NCBI GenBank assembly: GCA_030848705.1
Contig: JAUIZM010000024.1
Coordinates: forward strand, 310,001-374,000
Origin: Heracleum sosnowskyi
Taxonomy: Eukaryota > Streptophyta > Magnoliopsida > Apiales > Apiaceae
Direction: 5' to 3'
Length of the DNA: 64,000 bases
The notes beneath the pieces were generated by a model. The model worked only from the letters and a program-made list of their open reading frames with translations. It did not search any database and was not told where the DNA came from. Numbering within the stretch: the stretch's first letter is position 1; each line of letters starts with the position of its first letter. Shown here one piece after another: positions 25,286-35,572 of the stretch. Position numbers and translations under genes: made by a program.

Positions 25286-28200
25286 TCTATAGTATAATAT
25301 ACTATTATATAATAACCGAAACATTGAAAATTTTGATTTTCAGTTTGCGGTAATTTATTCTATTTAATCTATCTATCTGTAGACGAAACATTAAAATTTT
25401 GGTTGTAGGACGGACGATCGGTACTTAGTGATTTTACTTCATTACCTTTGCCTATTTTTGAAAAAACTATTACTAAATAATAAATTATTTATAACCAATT
25501 ACCTTTTTAGCTAAAATACATTACCTTTTCTATTTTTTTTTTAACAAAAATCTCTCTTTTTCTAATAAAAATACGGGCAATTACCTTTTTCAACTAAAAC
25601 ATGTTACTATTTCTATTTTTCCTTACTAAAACCCCTCATTTTCCAAAAATATAATGGGTAAACCCTTACTTATTTATTTTAAAATCAATTTTAATACTTT
25701 TAATCACGGGCACTTACCTTTTCAGCTAAACATGTTATTTTTCCTATTTTTTTCATTTTCTAAAGAAACTATCATTAAATAATAACACTGTTTATAACCA
25801 ATTACTTTTTCAGCTAAAATACATTACCATTTTTATTTTTTCTAACAAAATCATCTCTTTTGCTAAAAAAAAATCACAGACAATTACATTTTCAACTAAA
25901 ACATGTTACTCTTTCTATTTTTACTTACTAAAACCCCTCATTTTTCAAAAATATAACGGGTAAACCCTTACTTATTTATTTTAAATTCTATTTTAATACT
26001 TTCAATTACCTTTTCAGCTAAAACATGTTACTTTTTCTTTTTTTTCTTACTAAGACTCCTTTTTTTCTAAAAATATCACGGGCAAACAATTAATTATAAA
26101 ATTAATTGGTCATTCATTTTATTTAATAAATTATAAAATAATATAAAATATAGTAATTAGTCGATTGTCTTTTGTAATTAAAACACATTACCTTTTAATG
26201 AAAATATATTACCTTTTATAAACACACAAAAAATAAAAATTAATAAAATATATATTTCAATCATTAATATTATCTTTTTTAATTATATTCTTAATATTAT
26301 ATATCTTTCAATTATTAATACATTCAAAAAATATCAAATACTACATATTCTTAATATTATATTCTTAATCTTAATATTATATATCTTTCAATTATTAATA
26401 CATTCCAAAAAATATCAAACACTACATATTCTTAATAAAAATGTCAATTATAATATATTCTATATACGTCTATTATTAATACAAAAAAAATAATATAAAA
26501 AATTATTTTTACTATAAAAGAAATATTATATTATATTAAACATAATAACTACTAATTTTTTTATTTTAACTATTACTAATTTAAAATTTTACATTTAATG
26601 AAAATACCTAAAACACAATATTCTTAAGTATTATAATCAAATAACAAACTCAAAATCAGAATTATTATATCAATTTAAGCATTGCAACAAATCTAAGCAG
26701 CTTTACCCCCACTTTCTATACATTTCCACATTATACCAATTTGTCCACATAAATGATATTTTTTACAATGTTGGGTTCTTAATTTTATTATTCATAACTT
26801 ACCTGCATGATAACAAATATTGTATCATTATCTATACATTTGAAAGTACAATATAGTTTTTCTCATATGACCTTTCTAAAGGGGTCAATGCCCTTATAAG
26901 ATTAGTTTCCCAAATACTCAAAAATAGAATTTACGTAGATCCGTAGAAATTGATTCTTGAGGAAAAGACACAAGTATTTTCATTGATACATCAATCAAAA
27001 ATATATATGCATTCATCAACTTAATTGATAATGGAGTTAATGTTGTATAAATTGTACATAATCAATCTTAAAAGCATTAAGTATCATTCATTTTGAACCA
27101 TTTTTTTAATTAATTATCATTTAGAATCAAACTCATTCATTGTTTTATAATTATCATTTTGATTATTTCCCTGAAATTTGTGGTTTCATATTTATTAAAA
27201 AATCTAGAAATGTAAACATAATTAATTAGAAAGTTCGTATTAAAACTAATATTAAATTAGATGTACAAATAGTTAAATATACAGTTCATAATTATCTTTT
27301 AAAATAAGAACCTTTCATTTTTTTTCCTATTATTAGCATTTTAAATATTTGGCATTAAATTTTATTGTGGTTTATTATTGATTAAAAGATCGAGGAATGT
27401 AAAGAAAATTACTTAGTAGATTCATGAATGTAATGAAAATTACTTAGTAGATTCAGGAATGTAAAGAAAATTACTTAGTAGGTCCACATTAAATTTGATA
27501 TTAAATTAGATGTACATTTAGTTAACTATATGTAAAATTGACGTGATAAATGTGTACACAAATTATTGATTTCATAGATATATTAATTATTTTTATTTTT
27601 AAGGTTTTATAAATTTTATATTCTTTTACGTCTCATATTCCTCTCTACTTCTAACTTTTTACATTGGTTCCACGACCACCTCTATCTTTTACAAACTAAT
27701 TAGATTGATGAATATGAAACATATACGGAAAGTTGACAAATTATAGTAAGAATGAAAATTATAATTATCTTATTAAATTATATTATTGTTAAAGATAATT
27801 TTTAATTATCTTGAAGGTCTTGCAGATACATTGAGCCAACAAGTTATAATTTATATGTAACAAATTGATCGATTTACATGTGAAGGTCACTAAAAATGAG
27901 CTGCTTCAATATGGTGAAACTCCCACTTCAATTGACTTCAGAATATTCATTTTCCATGAGTTCAAATGCTTCTATATATCGCTCAATCGGTTAGATAATT
28001 TATGTGCAGCCGAGCATGGTCATTTAGCAGTTTCCAAAGACATTAAACATATTCAACAACATAGCAACATAAGAGGTCCAATTAGCAATATAGTTTGGCC
28101 CTTCAGCAGCCACCAAAGAATTTATAGATGGCAAAATGTGTACTTAAATTATTTTTCTATTAATAATTATGCTTTTATTATATTCTGCTTGGTCATCAAG

Positions 28201-28369
28201 ATAGGACCAGATTGAACTGAACTTTTTGTAAAAGTAACATCGTTAAATTATTTGGGAAAAAACAAAAAATAAGAAAATAATTTATTTTTAAGCACTTATA
28301 TATGTTTTTGTAACTATTTTAGATTATTTGAAATTGCGCTTTCGGTGCGTAGCACGGGTAAAATGCTAG
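25286..28369 (+). mobile_element. Probable Helitron, 3.1 kb
   Basis: The 5' end candidate is TCTATAGTATAATATACTAT at 25286, followed by ATAACCGAAACATTG; a second Helitron-like 5' end (GTAGACGAAACATTAAAA) lies 90 bp inside. The 3' end has GTGC-GTA-GCAC, AAAATG and CTAG (28366-28369) before T. The first third has the ATATCACGGG modules. 26.6-28.2 kb is unrelated and could be captured. The open frame at 27865-28215 lacks an ATG start and matches no family I know. Confidence 0.55.
27394..27486. repeat. 31 bp tandem repeat, three copies
   Basis: GAATGTAAAGAAAATTACTT followed by AGTAGATTCA repeats three times with small changes; the third copy diverges into GGTCCACATT. Confidence 0.88.
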
Positions 28370-28568
28370 TTTTAATAATATCTCATTTATCTTCCTCAGC
28401 CTCATCTGTATTTTTTTAAATTTGTTTTATGTTCCAATTAATATTTAAGTTTCTCATTTTATAATTTATCATATTAATTTTTATTTTTATTTTAATATTT
28501 TCCATTCACATTAAATTTTTTAGTTTATTAATTTTCAAGGCCCGTGCTTTGCACGGGTTATAGACTAG
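28370..28568 (+). mobile_element. Helitron 3' terminal segment
   Basis: CCCGTGC-TTT-GCACGGG (7 bp stem, 28541-28557) is followed by TTATAGA and CTAG (28565-28568) before T. The 3' parts match the stretch at about 22562, so this may be the tail of an older Helitron cut by the one ending at 28369. Confidence 0.65.
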
Positions 28569-30061
28569 TATTATTAAAGCCAAAACATTGAATGTTTTGG
28601 TTTTCGATTTTCGGTCCGTTTTCGGTCATTTATTCTATTTAATAAATAATAAAATAATATAAAAATAGTAATTAGCTGATTGACTTTTATCATCAAAACA
28701 CTTTTTGTAACAAAATTTACTCCTTTTCCAAAAATATCACGGGTAAATACATTTAAATTAAAACATATTACCTTTTATAATAACTAATAAAATAATATAA
28801 AAATAGTAATTAGCTGAATGCCTTTTATCTTTAAAACACTTTTTTGTAACAAAATCTACTCTTCTTTTTCAAAACTATCACGGGAAATTACCTTTAATTT
28901 AAAACACATTACCATTAATAATAAATAATATAAATATACTAACTAGCTTATTACCTTTTATCATTAAAACATTTTTTTTAACAAAATCTATTATTTTTCC
29001 AAAAAATATCACGGGTAAATACATTTAAATGAAAACATATTACCTTTTATAATAAATAATAAAATAATATAAAAATAGTAACTAGTTGATTGTCTTTTAT
29101 GATTAAAACACATTTTTGTAAAAAAAATATAATCTTTTTCCAAAAGTTTGGTTGGTCGGTATGGTACGTTGTGATTTTACTTAATTGTCCTTAATTAACT
29201 GTACTTCGTATTTTTACTTAATTAACTTTCCTTGTTTATATAAATATATTACTAAATAATAATATTACCTATTTATAACCAATTACCCTTTTCACCTAAA
29301 ATACATTATTTTTTTCTATTTTTTCTAACAAATTCTCCTACTTTTTCAAATATATCACGGACAATTACCTTTTTTAACTAAAAAATGTTAATTTTTATAT
29401 TTTTCCTTAATAAACCCCATCCTTTTCCAAAAATATCACGGACAAACCTTTAGTTATTTATTTTTAAACATATTTTAATATTATAATTAATTTTTAAAAA
29501 TTTACCTATTTTAACATGTCTACTTATTTTTCTTAACAAATGCAATTACTAAAAATATTAAAATATAAATAATCAAATATCTATTTATAACCAATTAACT
29601 TTTTAGCTAAAACACATTATATATTTTTTCTAACAAAGCCCCACCTTTTCTAAATATATCACGGGAAATTGCCTTTTACAATTTAATTTTTCTATTGTTC
29701 TCACTAAAATCCGTTCTTTTTCAAAAAATATCACAGGAAACTCTTTACTTATTTATTTTAAAACGTATTTAAATACTTTTAATTATTAAATTTTAAAATC
29801 TCATTTTCCAAAAATATCACGGACATTTACCTTTTTAAACTAAATATATTTTATATTTTATATTTTTTCTTACTAAAACCCCTCATTTTCCAAAAATATA
29901 ACGGGCAAACCCATACTTATTTATTTTAAAATTTGTTTAAATGTTTTTAATTAATTAAAAGTGTTTAGCTATTTTAACATGCCTACTTATTTTTTGCACA
30001 ATTACAATTAATAAAATATTAAACAAAATAATAATAAAATAACAATTAATCGCACGGCTAG
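28569..30061 (+). mobile_element. Composite Helitron segment
   Basis: TATTATTAAAGCCAAAACAT at the left is a Helitron-type 5' region whose first bases are shared with the preceding CTAGT. The right end is AATCGCACGG plus CTAG (30058-30061) before T. Between them are at least ten ATATCACGGG-type modules. Around 29145 (GTTTGGTTGGTCGGTATGG) the sequence jumps to a module normally near a 5' end, so two copies are probably fused here. Confidence 0.55.
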
Positions 30062-30389
30062 TATTATATAATAGTTTTAAATATTGAAATTTTTGATTTT
30101 GGATCCGGGCTTAAACTAGAAAAGAAAAGTGGGCAGGCATTAACCAGAAAAGAAAACTAGTGTAATATTAAAACCTAAAAATGACTAATACTTACCTGAA
30201 TTACCAGTTCCCTAGGTACTCCCCTGCAGTCCTGCACTAAAGCTGTCGAAAGCTGACACACTGGATTAAGTTTGACTGCACAGTTTGAGTAACTAGTACT
30301 ACTAAATTTTATTACTACTATTAGTTGAACGCCGAAAAGTAAAAAACGGTGTACGGTAGATTATTACTCCTTTACCCCGTGGTATCATA
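30062..30389. other. Host-like intergenic or promoter sequence
   Basis: It starts with a short Helitron-like 5' remnant (TATTATATAATAG, ATATTGAAATTTTTG), then from about 30110 becomes less AT-rich and non-repetitive. It could be the upstream region of a plus-strand gene whose first exon would follow; no firm promoter element was identified. Confidence 0.4.
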
Positions 30390-30435
30390 TTCTATTTTAT
30401 ATAGCATAGCATATTAGCATAGCATAGTAGGGAAC
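30390..30435. repeat. 45 bp direct repeat, copy B
   Basis: Second copy of the repeat at 22449. It contains TTTTATATAGC and lies just ahead of a putative spliced leader ending at 30460 with donor GTAAGTACG. This copy sits in the host-like context and is probably the original. Confidence 0.85.
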
Positions 30436-30557
30436 TCATCGGTGCGATTCATCAAATCAAGTAAGTACGAAATTCCTTTTTATATTAATTATTATTATTG
30501 TTACATAGCCTCTAATCCAATTGATTCAATAATCATTTATATGTTTTTGTAAACAAG

Positions 30558-30643
30558 GTATGGATATCATCGGATTGGAGCTATTGCAGATTGAATTCTT
30601 GAATTACTATGGGGATTCAGTTTCAATCGGTCTCGATTTGCAA
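30558..30643 (+). CDS. Putative first coding exon of an unidentified host gene
   Basis: ATG at 30560 opens 28 codons up to a consensus donor, CAA|GTAAGT, at 30643. Its start reads MDIIGLELLQ and its end SIGLDLQ. Upstream, a possible leader exon ends at 30460 with another consensus donor (CAA|GTAAGTACG), and TTTTTGTAAACAAG could be the acceptor before this exon. Two clean donors in tandem make spliced host transcription plausible. No family was recognised, and the next exon could not be placed with confidence; the exon-like segments at 35473 and 37325 on the same strand are candidates. Confidence 0.32.
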
Positions 30644-30649
30644 GTAAGT

Positions 30650-31722
30650 TGTATCTTTTGGTTGGTTGTATTAACAACATGATTGAGTTTTAATTATGTA
30701 TGTTCATTATTTGCTTCAATTTCATTTTTCTGCATCTCAATTTTTGATTTCTATTGGAGATTAATTTTTGAGTCAAAATTAATGATATCAAACACATTTG
30801 TGTAGAAACACCTGAATCTTTTTTCAATCCACCATTGTTCCTAAAAGTCTCCTTGATGAAACTAGATACAAAATTAAGTACAATATAGGGAGAGCTGATA
30901 ATGCCCACTAGATCTAAAAAATCCTAAAAAAAATGTAGGTGTTTTTAGATTCACTAACAATGTAGATAAGATTCAAGTGAGGCAGAAAGTATTATTGGCA
31001 TGGATGGAAGCATTAAAGGGCTTCCCTTGGCTTAAGCCCAGGATGAAATTTTAAGAAAAAATCTACTAGTTATAGATTTTGTGATCCAGCCCACAAAACC
31101 CAAGTGACCATTATGTATTTGCTAGTCTTTACATGTCATGCTGCTCATACTTTCTGTTAAAACAACAATCTTTAAAGACTTAAAGATTAGTTCCATTATC
31201 GAGGATGCATTTCAAGGCAATATTATGATTATCTATATAGAGAGAGATAATTGGTTAAGAAATTTAACAATGGTTGAAGAATCACACGTATGATTATATG
31301 GTGAAATTTTGTATTAAGTTGTCAAGCCCACCTCATTTTATGTTCCTGGTTCCGTCCCTGATTATTGGTTGGTGTTATTAAGCTATTTCGAATTTCCAAA
31401 GGCTTGCTAACAATTGGTGATGTTAGACAACCCTGTTTTAAATGACATATTAAGATAAAATTGACCTTTGGTTAGGAATTATAGTCAGTTGATTTTATAT
31501 ACGAAGCAAGTAGGCTAGCATTGGCTGATTGTTTCTGATTATACAACTCAATGCTTCCTGAACATGGATTAAATATTGTGTAGCCTATATATGTATTCTA
31601 TTCGACTTTTATATGATAATGCCAAGAATAGCTAAAAGATTCTAGCATTCCACTAGATTAACAAATCATTTGTTTGTTTTAACAAAAACCATATGTGGAA
31701 GATGTATATCTTGTCTGGTATG
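30650..31722. other. Gene-like intronic or intergenic DNA
   Basis: Moderately AT-rich, unique-looking sequence with no repeat unit or element ends and no convincing exon. It could be intron of a plus-strand gene or spacer. Confidence 0.4.
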
Positions 31723-31937
31723 GACACAATACTATGAAAAAACTACAAGTTCAGTAGAGTTAGAGATGTTTACTTACCACAATACTGCAGTAGCTATAGA
31801 CTAATACCAATAGTTACGCAAGGAGAATATGTAGATCAATACTAAGAAAAAACTACAAGTTCAGTAGAGTTGGAGATGTTACCTACCACAATACCACAGA
31901 CTAATACCAATAGTTACGCAAGGAGAATATGTATATC
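31723..31937. repeat. Tandem duplication (100-110 bp) 3' of the minus-strand gene
   Basis: AAAAAACTACAAGTTCAGTA and CTAATACCAATAGTTACGCA each occur twice. The start period is 110 bp and the end period 100 bp because the second copy has lost CTGCAGTAGCTAT. It lies about 100 bp beyond the stop codon of the gene ending at 32030, so it may fall in its 3' UTR. Confidence 0.88.
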
Positions 31938-32029
31938 TCAGAAAGTTGGAGAAAATATTTTACAAATGAGGTTACCAAAATATTATGTACTTCCCAACAA
32001 AGGGATTGTACTCATGAAAAACACTAAAC

Positions 32030-32614
32030 TTACTTTCTGCCAATTAAGTGAGCGAAGTTGGAATTGCAAGTTCCAACTTCAGTTTGGCACTTTTTGTTGG
32101 CCTTCGCAAGCTCATTGTTAGCAATAGTAAGCTCATTGTTACTAGCAACCAGCTCACTGTTGGTCCTAACCAGCTCACTGTTGGTCTGAATGAGTGCATC
32201 ATTTTCGGCTTGCTTTTGATCGAGTTGAGATTGCAATTTCGCCTTCTCAGTGCTGGTTAATGCAAGGTACATCCCTGTTGCAGATCCTGCTGTTGCGATT
32301 ACCCAAGAACCTCTTGTAATGAGATCATTTGTGATCTTTCCCACAAATACGCCATCACCATAAAGGCCACACACATGAGAGCCCCTATTTGATCCTTTAA
32401 AAACTTGTTTTAGCAATTCCATAGTTGCCTTCAAATCATGGTTCTTGATTGCCTCTGCCAGTATTAAAGAAAAACACTTAACATGTATAAGAACACATAC
32501 CTAAGATGTCCAAACACACACGCATACACACGTACCTGCAATCAACCTAGGATCAACATTGACACTGCTTGCGTCGTGTTTCATATTTGCAAATACTCGT
32601 GGAATCCAAGACAT
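32030..32614 (-). CDS. Two-exon host gene, small coiled-coil protein of unknown function
   Basis: Coding exon 1 runs 32614-32536 from ATG (MSWIPRVFANMKHD...), with donor CAG|GTACGTGTG. Exon 2 runs 32454-32030, after acceptor ACTGGCAG, and ends in TAA. The intron is phase 1 and 81 bp. The frames join exactly to 504 nt, 167 codons plus stop. Upstream, TTTTTCATCAG at 32617 looks like an acceptor two bases before the ATG, implying a 5' UTR intron. Residues about 85-102 are weakly hydrophobic (WVIATAGSATGMYLAL). After them a heptad series (TNSELVR, TNSELVA, SNNELTI, ANNELAK) predicts a short coiled coil with regular Leu and Asn. I do not recognise the family. Splice signals, intact frame and no TE domain favour a real gene. 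Confidence 0.62.
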
Positions 32615-32644
32615 GCCTGATGAAAAACATCAACGCATATACAT

Positions 32645-32812
32645 AATAAATAAAAGTTAGGTGGTTCGGATAAACCGAACATAAATCTGAAAAAACTGAA
32701 CCAACTGAACCGAACAGAATTTTATTTCGGTTCAAACCGGAAAAACTGAAACAACCGAATTTGATAGATTAACGAACCGAACCGAATTATGTGATTCGGT
32801 TTTGCTCATCCC

Positions 32813-32841
<29 letters not shown>
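32645..32841. repeat. AACCGAACCGAA-type repeat and (GA)n in 5' intron
   Basis: From about 32655 to 32808, words of the type GAACCGAACCG, TTCGGTTCAAACCGG and ATTCGGTTTTGC recur, ending TGCTCATCCCGAGAGA. This style (GGATGAGC plus CGGTT words) is common in short plant hAT-type MITEs, but no clean TIR pair or target duplication was found. (GA)n follows at 32813-32840. Confidence 0.5.
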
Positions 32842-32843
<2 letters not shown>

Positions 32844-34300
32844 ATTGTTGCAAAGTTACCTAACAAGTGTACACTGAATTCATATTAATTTGCTTAATCA
32901 TGTATATTGTATATCATGCATAAGTCTAGCATCCCAGGCTTAAACTTCAATTCATCTGACTATCTGAGCTAAGAAAATAAGTCTCTTGTAAAAAAAATCT
33001 CAGTTACCCGGATTCCTTATTTGGCCTCAATACCCGTGTGGGACACTTGACACTCGAACATGGGTATGGACACTTATTTCAGGACAAAAACATGTAAATT
33101 TTCAGAATTTTGCCGAATCCGACACTTGAACAGTAACCAAGAAAAAATACATTAGGTTTATGCATAACACACTATCAATGTTTAAAATAAATATAAAAAA
33201 CTTATTATAGGGAATAGATGATCATGTTTAATCATAGAAATATTATTATCACTTGCATCACTCATAAACATAAAAACAAAATTGTAATTAAATTACATTA
33301 TCAACTAATAAGGTATTTGAACTTTTTAATAGCTTTGGTATTCAAATTGATATTTTAATTTATATTGACAATAATTATAACATCACTAAATAAAAACAAA
33401 TTTTTATTTTCTTAAAGTAAACATACATACAAAAATGAATCGAGCTGAACCTACTAAATGTGTGAAATTGAAGCCCTGCAAGTCAAAAATAAAAAAAGGA
33501 AGTACATTACGCACTGGAGATGCTCTAACAAGAATAACCCCTAAGAAGAAAAGCATTTGCTAGTTAACTTTGCACCAGTTTAGACTAACCACCTAAACTT
33601 ACTAGTTAGTGCAGAGTTACCTAATACTAGCATTAGCAGTCTTTCTATATTAAGATTGATTCGTTCAACTAAAGACCCTATCCGGTATGTAATCTAATAT
33701 AAAACCCAAGATCTCTGTAATGTTACACATCAGTAGTGTACATACAATAGTCTACACTATATCGTGGTCAGCCAACTCAAACAAGAAAATTGAAAATGAA
33801 ATTTATGTTTTACAAATTCTATTGATCTGAAAAGAACTGAAAAGAACTGTCTTGTAACAGTAACCATAACTACAAATTTTGAGACAACAATTAGATCTCT
33901 ATCCTCTAAACATACGGAATACTATCACAAACCATCAACACAAACAGGTTGTTTGTATTTTTGATGGAAATGAGAAATGGGAACGAAGGGGATGACTAGC
34001 AGAATAAGAATACAATATAATTTGTTTCTCATTCCAACCAGGTAAATCTCTATGAGAACACTAATGCATACCAATATACCATTAACATTCTAATTATTTT
34101 TAACCAATTTGAAACATCTTGAACCAATATCCCTGAAGTCAAAATTGAGATAAAAATCCAGCAACTAGTCTAGTTACGACAAGTGCATATATATTATTAC
34201 ATACATTTAACTAAACAATTGCAAGAACATTAAAACACACACATACACACAATGGCAATAGTAATAGTCCCAAACTCCAAAGCAATATAAGGAAATTAGA
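32842..34300. other. Putative 5' intron of the minus-strand gene
   Basis: About 1.46 kb of unique-looking AT-rich DNA without repeats, element ends or coding frames. If the promoter at 34437-34500 serves the gene at 32030-32614, this is most of its leader intron. Confidence 0.4.
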
Positions 34301-34304
34301 AGAG

Positions 34305-34340
34305 AGAGGGAGAGAGAGAGGAGAGTAGAGAGGGGGAGAC

Positions 34341-34397
<57 letters not shown>

Positions 34398-34440
34398 CAG
34401 AGAGAGAGAGAGGGAGGGAGAGAGACAGAGAGAGAGACCT
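34305..34440. repeat. (GA)n / (CT)n microsatellite
   Basis: GA repeats with GGGAGACAGAGA interruptions. Read on the minus strand this is a CT tract just downstream of a putative transcription start, a common feature of plant leaders. It causes the Ser/Leu-rich open frame at 34207-34503. Confidence 0.93.
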
Positions 34441-34500
34441 GAGCTGTTGAAGTGGAAAACTGATTTGGGGATTTAGGGTTTTACCCTGAGTTATTTTATA
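34437..34500 (-). promoter_or_regulatory. Putative promoter and leader exon of the minus-strand gene
   Basis: On the minus strand TATAAAATAA (34500-34491) is followed by a leader with AAACCCTAAATCCCC, a word frequent in plant 5' UTRs. No ATG follows before a possible donor, CTCAG|GTCTCT (at 34439/34438). Position, strand and the acceptor at 32617 fit a non-coding first exon for the gene at 32030-32614. Transcription is not shown. Confidence 0.45.
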
Positions 34501-34509
34501 CATACATCA

Positions 34510-34980
34510 CTAAGTTACCATTTACCAAAAACTACTAAACTATTGTTACTTTCTCAATTTAATCATTAAACTTTTCACTATCTAACAATGCAATATACTT
34601 TTCTGAAATACTATATTCCTTTAAGATATTTAATTATATTTATTATTAATATTAGGTGGAGGACAGGGAAATTTCCAACTCACTAGATTACTAAAGTAAC
34701 TTAAAAATTTACCTTATCACATATACACCTTAATTGTTTCCTTGAGTTGTATGGTAAAAAGATATTGTGATGTAAAAATTTAGCAAAACAATATGTGGAG
34801 ATTTAAAATAATTTTTATACGGTGAAAGATAACCTAAATATTTGGTCGTAGTAGTTGGTCATAATTGTAGGATTGATACGTCAATGAGAAAAATGCGAGA
34901 AATGTTGATACACTAAGAGTCCTAAATACCTTATTGCCAAAATGGTATGATACACGAGATGTATTAACGAACACCATGGC
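34510..34980. other. Unassigned AT-rich sequence
   Basis: Upstream flank of the putative promoter. No gene, repeat or element ends seen; the open frame at 34834-35022 has no support. Confidence 0.5.
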
Positions 34981-34982
34981 CG

Positions 34983-35160
34983 CCAGGGATGAGTATTGGT
35001 CGGTTTGGTTGGTTTTGGACAAATTAAACTAAACCGCTGAATATATCGGTTTTCAGAATTCTTAAATTAAAACCGAAACTGTAGTCACATGATATCAAAC
35101 CAAACCGGCCAAACTAAAACAGTTTGGTTTGGGCGATTACGGTTTTAAAACCAAAAAATT
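34983..35160. repeat. CGGTTTGGTT-type repeat
   Basis: GGATGAGTATTGGTCGGTTT, CTAAACCGCTGAATATATCG, ATCAAACCAAACCGG and AGTTTGGTTTGGGCG: same composition class as the segment at 32655, roughly inverted. Probably a degenerate hAT-type MITE. Confidence 0.45.
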
Positions 35161-35472
35161 GTAAAGCTTTACTCTTGCATCCACCCAGCTCCAGTTTCTA
35201 TCTTGAGTAAGGTGCCAACATAACTCAGAATACATACCATCAGTTTGATACAAGGAAACCCACCAAACCTTCACGAGAGGATACAAATGCTTCTCCCTCG
35301 ATAAGGAGCTCTTTGTATATATATGTGTAATATAGAGAAAATGAGTATTAATTTGTTATACACCATGCATTAGATTTCATTACTTGATTATTAAATCTTG
35401 ATTTACTTGTTTTTTTTGTTTGTTGGCATGTCTCTGGGCCCTAATTGTTATAACCTATTTTAGTTTTTGTAG

Positions 35473-35542
35473 TGGGGGTAACACTGCTCAATACAAGTAT
35501 TTCAAAGAAAATGCACAAAATTCAAGGACGTGTAAAGTTGAG
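35473..35542 (+). CDS. Exon-like segment upstream of a TE-filled intron
   Basis: TTTTTGTAG (acceptor) precedes an open 23-codon stretch (GGNTAQYKYFKENAQNS...) that ends at donor GAG|GTATG. The next exon-like segment, 37325-37393, opens after TTTTTCAG in the phase that continues this frame (RKVDMDLKMEDENMKK...) and stops with TGA. The putative intron between them (35543-37324) holds the long-TIR element. The joined peptide is Lys/Glu-rich and unrecognised. Whether it belongs to the same gene as the exon at 30558 is unknown; the minus-strand gene would then lie inside its intron. Confidence 0.35.
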
Positions 35543-35572
35543 GTATGAAAACTAAAGCTAAGAATAATGTAA

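Noticed and set aside
27865..28215. 116-codon plus-strand frame in a Helitron
   Set aside because: Opens with a non-ATG codon, no recognised domain, and no splice or promoter context; may be captured debris but not supportable as a gene.
34207..34503. 98-codon Ser/Leu-rich minus-strand frame
   Set aside because: Product of the GA microsatellite; it also overlaps the putative TATA box and leader.
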